Shown: one piece after another, positions 1 to 8,965 of the stretch
How the letters are laid out: every line of letters starts with the position of its first letter
How positions within the stretch are numbered: the first letter of the stretch is position 1
Assembly (NCBI RefSeq): GCF_002913045.1
Contig: NZ_PPAF01000035.1
Span: 62,001-126,000, forward strand
Reading direction: 5' to 3'
Length of the DNA stretch: 64,000 nucleotides
Source of the DNA: Campylobacter concisus
GTDB lineage: Bacteria; Campylobacterota; Campylobacteria; Campylobacterales; Campylobacteraceae
Notes under the pieces: generated by a model
What the model saw: only the letters and a program-made list of their open reading frames with translations
What the model was told of the DNA's origin: nothing
Database searches by the model: none
Made by a program: the position numbers and the translations under genes

Positions 1-775
1 GCCAGCCGTAGATACTCTGGTCATCATCGCCCACGACGCAGATATTTTCGTGGCATAGACAGAGCTTTTTTAGCAGTTTATACTGAAGGTCGTTTGTGTC
101 TTGATACTCATCGACCATTATGTATTTGTAGCGGTTTGAAATTTCTCTAGCAAGATCTTCGTTTTCGTCTAAAATTTTATAAGTAAGCCCCAATAAATCG
201 TCAAAATCAACAAGATTATTTGTTTTGAGATAATCTTCATATTTTTCATAAATTTGAGCAGCTTGTTTGTAAAAGTTATCCTTGCTCTTATCAAATGAAG
301 AGAAATTTGCGTTTTTATAGACTTCTTCGACGCTTAAAAGTGAGTTTTTATAGTTTGAAATTTCACTTGATAAAATCGCCGTGGCAACTGGACTTTCAAA
401 GCTTTTGATGATACGTTTTTTATCGTCTGTGTCGATGATGACAAAGTTATTTTTTCTGCCAAGCTTTTCTATGTAGAGCTTTAAAAACAAAAGTCCAAAT
501 TTGTGAAATGTACAAAGTAGTGGCGAGTAGTTTTTGCCACTTTGGCTTAGCATCGCCATGGCTCTACTGCGCATCTCGTTGGCGGCTTTGTTTGTAAAAG
601 TAAGAGTTAGTGTATTTGCCGCGTCTATACCGACCTCGCCGATGAGGTAAGCAAGCCTAGTTGTGATCGTCTTTGTCTTGCCGCTACCAGCTCCTGCAAG
701 TATGAGCATCGGACCATCTATATGAGTAGCTGCTTCACGCTGGGCTTCGTTTAAATTTGATAGTAATTTTTCCAT
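1..775 (-). CDS. uvrD: UvrD/PcrA-type ATP-dependent DNA helicase, N-terminal part
   Basis: The frame is open from an ATG at 775 to the window edge, so only the first 258 residues are visible and the C-terminus lies to the left. It is a superfamily 1A helicase that unwinds DNA 3' to 5' in repair and replication restart. Visible motifs, in order, are the Walker A loop GAGSGKT near residues 28-34, the Walker B box DEYQDT near 222-227 and motif III GDDDQS near 249-254. The start sits about 50 bases downstream of the SspB-like gene on the same strand. Whether it is orthologous to UvrD, Rep or PcrA cannot be settled from this part; the family is certain. Confidence 0.93.
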   Translation of the reverse strand, partial: MEKLLSNLNEAQREAATHIDGPMLILAGAGSGKTKTITTRLAYLIGEVGIDAANTLTLTFTNKAANEMRSRAMAMLSQSGKNYSPLLCTFHKFGLLFLKLYIEKLGRKNNFVIIDTDDKKRIIKSFESPVATAILSSEISNYKNSLLSVEEVYKNANFSSFDKSKDNFYKQAAQIYEKYEDYLKTNNLVDFDDLLGLTYKILDENEDLAREISNRYKYIMVDEYQDTNDLQYKLLKKLCLCHENICVVGDDDQSIYGW

Positions 776-826
776 TTTTTGCTTTTTAAATTTTCTTTTG
801 ATTTTAACCAAAAATGCTTAAAATTA

Positions 827-1276
827 CTATTTTTTCTTAAATATATCTTTATTTTTAGGATTTTGTAAAAAGACTGAAACCGATTTTTTTGTGTGGTCTG
901 CTTGCTTCTCTTTTGGCTTATGAATAGAAAAATTTACAAGGATCGGGCTATTTTCAACCAAAATTTGAACCACTGCACCGAGCGGAAAGGAGACCACAGA
1001 GGCAAAATTTTCACTACCAAAGCCAGCCTCAAAGCTAAGCTCATCTTGCGTTAGTTTCGCACTCTCAAGCGTATAGCCACCAAGTGAAAACATAATGACT
1101 GGCATATTAAAGCTTCTACTTATCTCATCTGGCAAGCTTGGCTCAAAGCTAACTAGTGGTAAATTTGCCATAACTGAGAAATTTAGCCCCTTTTCAAGCA
1201 AAAAATCAATGCACTCATAGACGTGCATCTTCATCAAAAGCGCAAATTTCTCATCGTCTAAAATTTCGTCTAACAT
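827..1276 (-). CDS. SspB-like (ClpXP adaptor fold) protein
   Basis: This 149-residue protein is usually left hypothetical. Its middle section (about residues 55-115) follows the SspB pattern: a strand-rich core, then DELSFEAGFGSE and FPLGAVVQILVEN. These parallel the 'RFNARFGG...VPLAAVLAIYAREN' part of E. coli SspB, which delivers ssrA-tagged proteins to ClpXP. A charged C-terminal tail follows, where SspB proteins carry a ClpX-binding peptide. The ATG is one base after the pepF stop and has an AAAGGA site inside the end of pepF, so the two genes are translationally coupled. The fold match is by eye only, and the role is inferred. Confidence 0.6.
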   Translation of the reverse strand: MLDEILDDEKFALLMKMHVYECIDFLLEKGLNFSVMANLPLVSFEPSLPDEISRSFNMPVIMFSLGGYTLESAKLTQDELSFEAGFGSENFASVVSFPLGAVVQILVENSPILVNFSIHKPKEKQADHTKKSVSVFLQNPKNKDIFKKK

Positions 1277-1277
1277 C

Positions 1278-2999
1278 TTAATCCTTTGAAATTTCTAAAA
1301 ACTCATCTACTAGTTTTTTGACCTCGTTTATGCCTATCTGCCAGAAATTTTTATCATCTATATCAAAGCCAAATTTACCCACAAGCTCCCTTGGGCTAAG
1401 ACTCCCGCCAAGGTTCAAAAACTCGGTGTAAATTTCGACAAAATTTTTACATTTACCGCTTTTATAAAGCCCAAAAAGTGCAAGTACAAGAAGCTGCGCG
1501 TAAGAGTAAGCGTAGCAGTAAAATGGCGTGTGGATGAAGTGCGGGATGTAGCTCCACCAAATTTTGTAGTAGTCATTTAGCGTGACACTTTTGCCAAACA
1601 TCTTTTTGCTCTCTCTTAGCCAAATTTTATTTAGCTCATCTAGGCTGATCTCGCCTTCGTGTGCGTGCACAGCCCTTTCAAAGGTGGTGAAATTTATCTG
1701 GCGGTAAAGCGTGGCAAATATATCCTCGATCTTGCCAGCGAGCAGTGAAATTTTCTCTTTTTTGCTAAGGCCGTCTTTTACGTGGTCAAAAACTAGCATC
1801 TCACAAAAGACTGAAGCCGTCTCAGCCGTGGTTAGCGGAGTGTCTGAGTTTAGGTAGCTTACATTATAAGAGAGCTTTTGATGCACGGCGTGGCCAAGCT
1901 CGTGAGCTAGCGTGAAAAGGTCTCTTCGCTGGTTTGTGTGATTTAGCAAAATATAAGGGTGCGTGTCGCTTGATCCAGAGTGAGAAAACGCGCCACCTCG
2001 CTTGTTCGGAGCTGGATAAACGTCGATCCAGCCGTCACTAAAGGCGCTTTTGGCTATATCGCCAAATTTAGGTGAAAATGTCCCAAACGCCTTTAAAACT
2101 ATCTTTTTGCACTCATCAAATTTATACTCGCCCTCACTGCTAAGAGGCGCGTATCTATCGTAATCATAAAGCTTTTTAAGACCTAAAATTTCTCTTTTTC
2201 GCTCGTAAAATTTAGAGACTAGGTCAAAATTTTTCTCAGTTACAGCAATTAGCGAATCAACGCTTTTTTTACTGATTTGATTTTCAAGGTGTCTTGGCTC
2301 TTCAGGGAGCTTGAAATTTCGTAGCTCGCAGCTTATTTTTAGATCAGTTTTTATCATATTGTATATGTAGCCAAGAAGGTGCTGGTGCTTGCTAAGTTCG
2401 TTTGAAAGGCTCTTAGCGGCTAGTTTTCGCACGCTTTGATCGTTGTCATGAAGCTTGGCTAAAATTTCCTCTTCATTTAAAAGCTCACCTTTAAATTTAA
2501 ACCTCATCTTGCTCATGCTCTCATCAAAAAGCCTCGAAAAGCCCTCAGCCCCAGTGCTTGCAGTGCGAAGCAAGACTCTTTCTTCGGCAACGCTTAGTTG
2601 GTGTGGTTTTGCTTTAGCGAGATTGCTTAGATAGTAGCCATATTTTTTAGAGCTTTTGATAATTTCTTCTTGTTTTTTAGGGCTAAACTCATTAAATTTG
2701 ATCTCAAAAAATATCAAATTTTCATTTGCTTTTGTTGCTATCTCATCGATCTTTGCGTAAAATGCACCCTTGCTTGTATCTTTGGCAAAATTTAAAAAAG
2801 CATAAGTCATTACTTTTGAAATTTTAGCTATTAAATTTTCATATTCGCTAAATGCCTTTAAAAACTCGTCTGTTTTTAAATTTTCATAACTTTCAAGGTA
2901 TTTATCTTTAAATTTCTCGCACTCTTTTTGTAAATTTAGTGCGTTTTGCTCGCACTCTTTTTCGTTTGCAAAAAGTGCTTTTAGATCCCAAATTTGCAT
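1278..2999 (-). CDS. pepF: Oligoendopeptidase F (M3B metallopeptidase)
   Basis: A 573-residue cytosolic zinc peptidase that cleaves short peptides. The zinc motif HELGH lies at residues 366-370, and the third ligand is the glutamate in TAETAS near 393. The long helical N-terminal half and the GGAFSH stretch before the zinc site are typical of PepF, and the length fits the family. The ATG at 2999 has AAAGGA six bases upstream. It is followed immediately by the SspB-like gene, so a proteolysis-related pair is plausible: ClpXP products are the kind of peptides PepF degrades. That functional link is inference. Confidence 0.95.
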   Translation of the reverse strand: MQIWDLKALFANEKECEQNALNLQKECEKFKDKYLESYENLKTDEFLKAFSEYENLIAKISKVMTYAFLNFAKDTSKGAFYAKIDEIATKANENLIFFEIKFNEFSPKKQEEIIKSSKKYGYYLSNLAKAKPHQLSVAEERVLLRTASTGAEGFSRLFDESMSKMRFKFKGELLNEEEILAKLHDNDQSVRKLAAKSLSNELSKHQHLLGYIYNMIKTDLKISCELRNFKLPEEPRHLENQISKKSVDSLIAVTEKNFDLVSKFYERKREILGLKKLYDYDRYAPLSSEGEYKFDECKKIVLKAFGTFSPKFGDIAKSAFSDGWIDVYPAPNKRGGAFSHSGSSDTHPYILLNHTNQRRDLFTLAHELGHAVHQKLSYNVSYLNSDTPLTTAETASVFCEMLVFDHVKDGLSKKEKISLLAGKIEDIFATLYRQINFTTFERAVHAHEGEISLDELNKIWLRESKKMFGKSVTLNDYYKIWWSYIPHFIHTPFYCYAYSYAQLLVLALFGLYKSGKCKNFVEIYTEFLNLGGSLSPRELVGKFGFDIDDKNFWQIGINEVKKLVDEFLEISKD

Positions 3000-3047
3000 A
3001 TTTATCCTTTAAATTTTTGGGACATTTTACAAAAAAATGGATAAAAG

Positions 3048-3080
3048 TAAAATTTCAGCCAAAATTTAGCTGAAATTTTA
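3048..3080 (-). terminator. Terminator after the sstT-type gene
   Basis: A perfect 12-base inverted repeat (TAAAATTTCAGC and its complement) surrounds a 9-base loop just beyond the stop of the transporter gene on the minus strand. The A/T ends of the stem supply the U-tract. It separates the transporter from pepF. Confidence 0.7.
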
Positions 3081-3087
3081 TTGAAGG

Positions 3088-4455
3088 TTAGTTTGAAGTC
3101 TCTGATGCCACGGCTGTAAAAAGCACGTCTGATGAGCTATTTAACGCAGTTTCAACTGAGTCTTGGATGACGCCTATTGTAAAGCCAACTGTGACAAACT
3201 GCATGGCGATGTCGTTGCCGATACCAAAAAGTCCGCACGCTAATGGCACTAAAAGAAGTGAGCCGCCAGCCACACCAGATGCGCCGCACGCACCAAGAGC
3301 TGAGATGAAGCAAAGAAGTAGCGCATCGCCAAATGTAACTGTGATAGATGGGATAGAATTTACCGCAGTAAGCGCTAGGATGCTGATGGTAACTGCTGCA
3401 CCGCCCATGTTTATGGTGGCACCTAGTGGGATCGAGATCGAGTAAAGCTCCTCTTTTAGACCAAGCTTTTTGCAAAGTGCCATATTTACAGGGATATTTG
3501 CGGCCGAGCTTCTTGTAAAAAATGCTGAAATAGCGCTCTCTTTTAGGCAGATCATGACAAGTGGATAAGGATTTTTTCTAGTTAATACAAAAACCATGGC
3601 TGGATAGATGATAAATGCGACAACAAGCATTGCTCCAACAAGAACTAAAATCAGTTTTAGATATCCTGCAAGTACTTCAAATCCAGTTTCATGAATGCTA
3701 ATAGCTACCATACCAAAGATGCCAAATGGAGCTAGTCTAATGATAAATTTAACGATATGAGTCACACCATCGCTTATGTCTTTAAATACTTTTTTGGTCT
3801 CAGCTGTGGAGTTTCTAAGTGCGATACCACTACCAACCGCCCAAGTGATTATACCTATATAGTTACCATTTGCTAAAGCATTTATCGGGTTTTCAACCAT
3901 TTTATAAATGAGATCTTTTAAAACATTAGTAATTCCCTGAGGCGCTGACATATCAGCACTTGCAAGACCTTTTAAAGAAAGCTCCACTGGAAATAAAAAA
4001 CTAGCAATAACTGCAACAACGGCTGCTAAAAATGTACCAATTAGATAGAGTGTAATGATCTTTTGCATACCTTTTGTATGACCAAAATCTCTTAAAATGA
4101 TGGATGTTGCCACTAAAACAAAGACAAGAATTGGTGCGATAGCTTTTAAAGCGCCTTTGAATAAATCGCCTAAAACTGAAGCTGAAGCTGCGATAGAATC
4201 GGCTGAACTAGCTTTTTCTTTGGCTTCGTTTAGCTGCTTGGCTTCATCTTGACTAAGGTGAGTTTTTATAACTTCATCTACGCTCAAACCACTTTCGTTT
4301 TGAATAGTTTGAATTTTAGCTGAGATCTTGTTATAAGGAGCTGCTTCGTAGTGTGTGTAAAAGCCAACTAGGGCACCTAGGATGATACCAACTAAAATTT
4401 GAATTATCAAATTTCCATCGGCGTATCTTCTTGCTATGTTTTTAAGCATATTCAT
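3088..4455 (-). CDS. sstT: SstT-type Na+/serine-threonine symporter (DAACS family)
   Basis: A 455-residue inner-membrane symporter of the dicarboxylate/amino acid:cation family, taking up serine/threonine with Na+. Hydrophobic segments run through the protein. The signature hairpins are visible as [16 protein letters not shown] (serine-rich HP1) and [11 protein letters not shown], with [12 protein letters not shown] (HP2) near the C-terminus. The N-terminus [14 protein letters not shown] is characteristic of SstT. Between the first two membrane segments (about residues 38-90) there is a hydrophilic Ala/Lys/Glu-rich insert longer than in typical homologues. The ATG at 4455 has AAGGTG upstream. 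It is transcribed divergently from metK. Substrate is assigned by family only. Confidence 0.88.
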   Translation of the reverse strand: MNMLKNIARRYADGNLIIQILVGIILGALVGFYTHYEAAPYNKISAKIQTIQNESGLSVDEVIKTHLSQDEAKQLNEAKEKASSADSIAASASVLGDLFKGALKAIAPILVFVLVATSIILRDFGHTKGMQKIITLYLIGTFLAAVVAVIASFLFPVELSLKGLASADMSAPQGITNVLKDLIYKMVENPINALANGNYIGIITWAVGSGIALRNSTAETKKVFKDISDGVTHIVKFIIRLAPFGIFGMVAISIHETGFEVLAGYLKLILVLVGAMLVVAFIIYPAMVFVLTRKNPYPLVMICLKESAISAFFTRSSAANIPVNMALCKKLGLKEELYSISIPLGATINMGGAAVTISILALTAVNSIPSITVTFGDALLLCFISALGACGASGVAGGSLLLVPLACGLFGIGNDIAMQFVTVGFTIGVIQDSVETALNSSSDVLFTAVASETSN

Positions 4456-4551
4456 TTGACACCTTAATAAATTAGTTTTTTGTTGATTTTAGCTAAACAA
4501 TTTTTAAATATAAAGAATTTGATAAAGATTAATTAGCTTTTTAAATAGATT

Positions 4552-4560
4552 TGTTACAAT
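4552..4560 (+). promoter_or_regulatory. Extended -10 promoter of metK
   Basis: TGTTACAAT reads as an extended -10 (TGn then TACAAT at 4555-4560) about 33 bases before the metK ATG, after T-rich stretches typical of Campylobacter sigma-70 promoters. A TTG at 4551 in frame with metK overlaps this box, so the longer reading is not a real start. Confidence 0.65.
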
Positions 4561-4592
4561 TGCACAAAATTTTAGTTAATAAAAGGATAAAA

Positions 4593-5798
4593 ATGTATCT
4601 ATTTACCTCTGAAGTTGTAAGTCCGGGCCATCCAGATAAATGTGCTGATATCATCGCTGATAGCATAGTGGATACTATTTTAACGCAAGATCCAAATGGA
4701 CGCGTCGCTAGCGAAGTTTTTGTGGCTGGAAAAAATATAGTAATAGGCGGAGAGATAAACTCAAAAGTAAAACTCTCTTATAAAGACTATGAAAAGATCG
4801 TAAAAGATGCTCTTGCGCATATCGGATATGATGGAAAGAGTAATTTTACAAAAGAGCAGTGTTTGCACCCAGATGATATCGAGGTTAAAGTTTGCATAAA
4901 TCAACAAAGCCCAGATATAAATCAAGGTGTTGATCAAAGTAGCGGTGAGATCGGAGCGGGCGATCAAGGCATTATGTTTGGTTTTGCAAGCTGCGAAGCG
5001 AAAGAATTTATGCCAGCAGCTATAACTTACGCAAGAATGCTTTGCGATAAAGTATATAAATTTGCCAAAGCAAACCCTGATAAGCTTGGCGTTGATATTA
5101 AAACGCAAGTTACAATTGATTACGGTAGCAAAGACAACTTTGAAAACTGCAAACCTCAAAGCATCCACACTATCGTTGTCTCTGCTCCTTGCGTGGAGAG
5201 CATGAAGATAGAAGAGCTTCGCGCACTAATTCAAAATTTAATAGACGAAACTGGTCTTCCAAAAGAGCTATATAATAAAGAAAAAACGATCATTTACATA
5301 AACCCAACAGGCAGATATGTAAACCATAGCTCACTTCACGATAGCGGCCTAACAGGTAGAAAACTAATCGTTGATAGCTTTGGTGGATATAGCCCGATAG
5401 GCGGCGGTGCTCAGTCAAGCAAGGACTACACGAAGGTTGATCGCAGCGGACTTTATGCAGCGCGCTGGATAGCTAAAAATATCGTCGCAGCTGGCCTTGC
5501 TAAAAAATGTATCGTTCAAATAAGCTATGCGATCGGCGTTGCAAAGCCAACTTCGGTTAGCGTTGACACCATGGGAACTCATGCAAATGGCATAAATGAC
5601 GATATGCTTTCAAATTTTATAAGCGAGCACTTTGCTCTAACACCTCGCTGGATAACAAATAAATTTGGTCTTGATAAGCCAAGTAAAGATACGTTTTTAT
5701 ATGCAAAAGTAGCTGCAAAAGGTCAAGTAGGAAATGCAAAATACCCTTGGGAAAAGCTTGATGCAGTCGATACTTTCAAAGCTTTACTAAAAAAATAA
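4593..5798 (+). CDS. metK: S-adenosylmethionine synthase
   Basis: Makes S-adenosylmethionine from methionine and ATP in the cytosol. The protein has 401 residues from the ATG at 4593, which has AAAAGGA just upstream. Signature elements are GHPDK at residues 12-16, the ATP motif GAGDQG at 121-126, and the P-loop-like GGGAQSSKD with KVDRSG nearer the C-terminus. A longer in-frame reading from TTG at 4551 would start inside the promoter and is rejected. The gene stands alone, between a divergent transporter and a strong bidirectional terminator. Confidence 0.98.
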   Translation: MYLFTSEVVSPGHPDKCADIIADSIVDTILTQDPNGRVASEVFVAGKNIVIGGEINSKVKLSYKDYEKIVKDALAHIGYDGKSNFTKEQCLHPDDIEVKVCINQQSPDINQGVDQSSGEIGAGDQGIMFGFASCEAKEFMPAAITYARMLCDKVYKFAKANPDKLGVDIKTQVTIDYGSKDNFENCKPQSIHTIVVSAPCVESMKIEELRALIQNLIDETGLPKELYNKEKTIIYINPTGRYVNHSSLHDSGLTGRKLIVDSFGGYSPIGGGAQSSKDYTKVDRSGLYAARWIAKNIVAAGLAKKCIVQISYAIGVAKPTSVSVDTMGTHANGINDDMLSNFISEHFALTPRWITNKFGLDKPSKDTFLYAKVAAKGQVGNAKYPWEKLDAVDTFKALLKK

Positions 5799-5800
5799 TC

Positions 5801-5835
5801 AAAAAAAGTGGCTTTATCTAAAAGCCACTTTAAAT
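5801..5835. terminator. Bidirectional terminator between metK and lnt
   Basis: An 11-base perfect stem (AAAGTGGCTTT, 5805-5815, with its complement at 5821-5831) and a 5-base loop lie between the convergent genes metK and lnt. A-rich and T-rich flanks allow it to work in both directions. Confidence 0.85.
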
Positions 5836-5842
5836 TTCTCTT

Positions 5843-7138
5843 TTAAAACTCATCCCAAAATACTTTTTTAGGTTTTATGATCTCACTTTTTGAGCCATTT
5901 ACACTGTGATATACGACTTTATTGTATTTTGTGGCAAGGTGCTTTATTAGTAGCCTTTGAAGCACAGGCTCGCTGCTTGGCACAAACCAGCCATTGTTTG
6001 TGATAGCTACAACCACGTCAAATTCACCCTTATAAAGCTCCTCTTTTGTCGCCTCATAGCAGATAGCATTTCTAATTTTAACTCCGTCTATCTCATAGTC
6101 GCTAAAATTTTCAGCCTTTTTAAAGTCGCTAGCTCCGCCAAAAAATAGCTTATTTACCGCATCTTGCATAAATTTTGGCAAAGGAATTTCTTCGCCAAAT
6201 GGCACTAAAAATTTCTTATCCATTCGCCTAAAAGTGCCATCTTGAAATAAAAAGGCAGAGTTATAAATTTGCTTATTTTCATAGGCAAGCGCACCAGCTA
6301 CGATGGTTATCTTTTTTGAAAGCTCTTTTAGCTCATCAACGAGCAGTGGCTCATTTGTCATAAATAGTGGAAACGCGCTTTCAGGCAGCACGATGAGGCG
6401 TTTTTGCTCGGCGATAGCGTTATTTATCATTTCTAAATTTTCATTTGTAAATTTCATACGTAGATTTTTATCCCAGCGCACCCTTTGAGCGACATTAGTG
6501 TTTATTAGCTCCACGTTAAATGGCAGAGTTTTTACCTCGCCACTTTTAAACTGTAAAGCGGCGATCAGGCAGATAAAAGCTAGGCCAAATTTTAAAAATT
6601 TATTACTTAAGCTTAAAGAGATGGCTGCTAAAAATATAAATATAAGCCCTCTCGTGCTTGGTTCAAAAGGCCCTAAAACAAGCGTGACTTCAAGGTTAAA
6701 CCAGTTAAAGCCAAATGGATGAACGTAGCTTATTAAAAATAGTAAAACGGCTCTTAGTGCCACAAAGCTTGGAAAAGAGGCTATCCAAAATAAAAGTCCA
6801 TAAACAATGGCTACAAAGAGAATGACAAATGGTATAAGCCAGAAGAGATCATAGTAGATAAAACTAAAGCTGATCCAGTAAAACCATAAAATTCCTGTGA
6901 AAAATCCAACCACGAAAAAACCAGCTCTGCTTAAATTTATTATAATGCAAATTCCAGTCAAAGTTAAAAATGGCGAGATAAAATTTAAGAGTAAATTTTC
7001 GAAGAGGCTTAAAAAAATAAAGTTAGAGAGCAAAAAAGCACCGACAAAGGCTTTTATTATAATTTTAGTGCTAAAATGCCCATTTAAAAATCTTACAAAT
7101 AAGGAAATCCATGCAAAACGCTGATTTTTTAACATCAT
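5843..7138 (-). CDS. lnt: Apolipoprotein N-acyltransferase
   Basis: Adds the third acyl chain to lipoproteins in the inner membrane. The 431-residue protein has a membrane N-terminal half (several hydrophobic segments to about residue 195) and a nitrilase-type periplasmic domain. The catalytic triad is E253 (VLPESAF), K308/309 (DKKFLVPFGEE) and C360 (AICYEAT). It is shorter than the E. coli enzyme. The chosen start, with AAGAGG upstream on the minus strand, makes its first 28 bases overlap the first bases of yajC on the other strand. A later start would remove the overlap but truncate the N-terminal segment. It supports the lipoproteins found across the window. Confidence 0.92.
   Translation of the reverse strand: MMLKNQRFAWISLFVRFLNGHFSTKIIIKAFVGAFLLSNFIFLSLFENLLLNFISPFLTLTGICIIINLSRAGFFVVGFFTGILWFYWISFSFIYYDLFWLIPFVILFVAIVYGLLFWIASFPSFVALRAVLLFLISYVHPFGFNWFNLEVTLVLGPFEPSTRGLIFIFLAAISLSLSNKFLKFGLAFICLIAALQFKSGEVKTLPFNVELINTNVAQRVRWDKNLRMKFTNENLEMINNAIAEQKRLIVLPESAFPLFMTNEPLLVDELKELSKKITIVAGALAYENKQIYNSAFLFQDGTFRRMDKKFLVPFGEEIPLPKFMQDAVNKLFFGGASDFKKAENFSDYEIDGVKIRNAICYEATKEELYKGEFDVVVAITNNGWFVPSSEPVLQRLLIKHLATKYNKVVYHSVNGSKSEIIKPKKVFWDEF
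7035..7063 (+). promoter_or_regulatory. Promoter of the yajC-secD-secF run, inside lnt
   Basis: TATAAT at 7058-7063 lies 48 bases before the yajC ATG and within the N-terminal codons of the opposing lnt gene. No convincing -35 is seen, as is usual in Campylobacter. Confidence 0.55.
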
Positions 7139-7383
7139 TACTACCTCTTGTTGTGCTTTTCGCCATATTTTACTTTTTGGTTATCAGACCTCAACAAAAA
7201 CAACAAAAAGCCCACGCAGCAATGCTTGCAGCTCTTGACAAAGGTGATAAGATAATAACTAATGGCGGACTTATATGCGAAGTGATTAAAGCCGAAAATG
7301 ATTTTATCAAAGTTAAACTTAACGATGATGTAATCGTTCGTATAGCACGCGAGTTTGTAGCTAAAAAGATCGAAGATAAATAA
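7111..7383 (+). CDS. yajC: Sec translocon accessory protein YajC
   Basis: A 90-residue single-span membrane protein that joins SecD and SecF as an accessory of the Sec translocon. It has one N-terminal hydrophobic segment (about residues 8-24, ending FLVIRPQQKQQK) and the conserved cytosolic stretch GDKIITNGGLICEV. AAGGAA precedes the ATG at 7111. The stop overlaps the secD start by one base. Its 5' end overlaps that of lnt on the other strand. Confidence 0.96.
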   Translation: MQNADFLTSLLPLVVLFAIFYFLVIRPQQKQQKAHAAMLAALDKGDKIITNGGLICEVIKAENDFIKVKLNDDVIVRIAREFVAKKIEDK

Positions 7384-8963
7384 TGCGTAACGCAAGAGTC
7401 ACATATAGGCTAATTATATTAATATTAGCCTTGGTTTTTGGTTTTGGCTTTTCGGTGCCATCTTTTTTTCAGACTCAAAGCGGAGCTAAAATTTCGCTAG
7501 GACTTGACCTTCAAGGCGGTCTTCATATGCTTCTTGGTGTTGAAACTAACGAAGCCATCCACTCTAAGATCAAGTCAATCGCTGGAAGCATAAATTATTA
7601 TGCCAAAAAAGAAGATGTGCTCATTGATAAATTTAAGATAAAAGAAGATAGTGTTGATTTTGCGCTGCTTGATAGTGACGAGGCTCCAAAGGTTGATAAA
7701 GCGCTTGCTGAGATAAAAGGGCTTGATATCAAAAAAGATGGTCTAAACTATCACATCACTCTTACAGAGCAAGAGAGGCTTGATACGATCGAGTATGCGA
7801 TCTCACAAGCTGTTGAGACCATTAGAAACAGGCTTGATCAGTTTGGTCTAGCTGAGCCAACAGTCGCTAGACAAGGCAAAGATAATATCCTAGTCGAGCT
7901 TCCTGGCATAAAAACCGAAGAAGACGAGCAAAGAGCGAGAGATCTTATCGCAAAGGCCGCTCACTTGCAGCTTATGGCAGTTGATGATAAAAGACAAGAT
8001 CAGGCTAATACCATGAGCGAGGCAGAGGCTGAAAGCTATGGTGACGTGATCTTTAAAGATGCTAAAAATGACCGCGTAAAATATGTCGTTAAAAATATCC
8101 CTGTGCTTGATGGCTCGATGCTAACTGACGCAAAGGTTGCATTTTCTCAGCAAAATAACCTACCGATCATAAATTTCACACTAAATTCAGAAGGTGCTAG
8201 AATTTTTGGTGATTTTACTGGTGCAAATGTCGGTAAAAGGCTTGCTATCGTGCTTGATGGTAAGGTCTATTCAGCTCCAGTTATAAATGAAAGAATAGGT
8301 GGCGGCAGCGGCCAGATCAGCGGTGGCTTTACTCTTGATGAGGCTCACGACGTAGCGATCGCGCTTAGAAGTGGCGCACTTTTAGCACCTGTTAAGATGC
8401 TAGAAAAAAGAAGTGTCGGTCCATCTTTAGGTCAAGAGAGCATCAACCAAAGCATGGTAGCTCTTGCTGCTGGATCTATTTTAGTCGTGCTATTTATGCT
8501 AGTTTATTATGGAATTTCTGGAATTTTTGCAAATATCGCACTAGTTGCGGATGTTGTTATATTAGTAGCCGTCATGGCGCTTTTTGGTGCGACACTTACC
8601 TTGCCAGGTATGGCTGGTATCGTGCTAACTATCGGTATGGCGGTTGATGCAAACGTCATCATAAATGAGCGTATACGTGAGCTTTTGCGTGAAGGCGTGG
8701 CGATAAGAACGGCCGTGCAAAAGGGCTATGAGCACGCTATGAGCGCGATTATTGACTCAAACTTAACTACTATCATTACAGTTGCAGTGCTTTACGCTTA
8801 TGGCACTGGTCCGGTTAAAGGCTTTGCAGTAACAATGGCAATAGGTATCATGGCTTCTATGCTAACAGCTATACTTGGTACTCATGGCATGTTTGATGCG
8901 GTTATGGACAAGATAGAAAAAAGCGGAAATACCAGACTTTGGTTTGGCTATAAAAGGAGCTAG
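7383..8963 (+). CDS. secD: Protein translocase subunit SecD
   Basis: An inner-membrane RND-type subunit that uses the proton gradient to help release exported proteins into the periplasm. The 526 residues comprise one N-terminal membrane segment, a large periplasmic region containing GLDLQGGLHMLLG and the ETIRNRLDQFG motif, and five C-terminal membrane segments with GMAVDANVIINERIRE. It overlaps yajC by one base and is followed by secF after two bases, so the complex is made from one message. Confidence 0.98.
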   Translation: MRNARVTYRLIILILALVFGFGFSVPSFFQTQSGAKISLGLDLQGGLHMLLGVETNEAIHSKIKSIAGSINYYAKKEDVLIDKFKIKEDSVDFALLDSDEAPKVDKALAEIKGLDIKKDGLNYHITLTEQERLDTIEYAISQAVETIRNRLDQFGLAEPTVARQGKDNILVELPGIKTEEDEQRARDLIAKAAHLQLMAVDDKRQDQANTMSEAEAESYGDVIFKDAKNDRVKYVVKNIPVLDGSMLTDAKVAFSQQNNLPIINFTLNSEGARIFGDFTGANVGKRLAIVLDGKVYSAPVINERIGGGSGQISGGFTLDEAHDVAIALRSGALLAPVKMLEKRSVGPSLGQESINQSMVALAAGSILVVLFMLVYYGISGIFANIALVADVVILVAVMALFGATLTLPGMAGIVLTIGMAVDANVIINERIRELLREGVAIRTAVQKGYEHAMSAIIDSNLTTIITVAVLYAYGTGPVKGFAVTMAIGIMASMLTAILGTHGMFDAVMDKIEKSGNTRLWFGYKRS

Positions 8964-8965
8964 GG

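Noticed and set aside
3152..3475. Frames in other phases across the sstT-type gene, on both strands
   Set aside because: They lie wholly inside a well-supported gene and have no family features.
4551..4592. Longer metK start at TTG 4551
   Set aside because: It overlaps the extended -10 box and lacks a ribosome site; the ATG at 4593 has AAAAGGA.
4761..5168. 135-residue minus-strand frame within metK
   Set aside because: Shadow of metK codon use; no ribosome site or recognisable domain.
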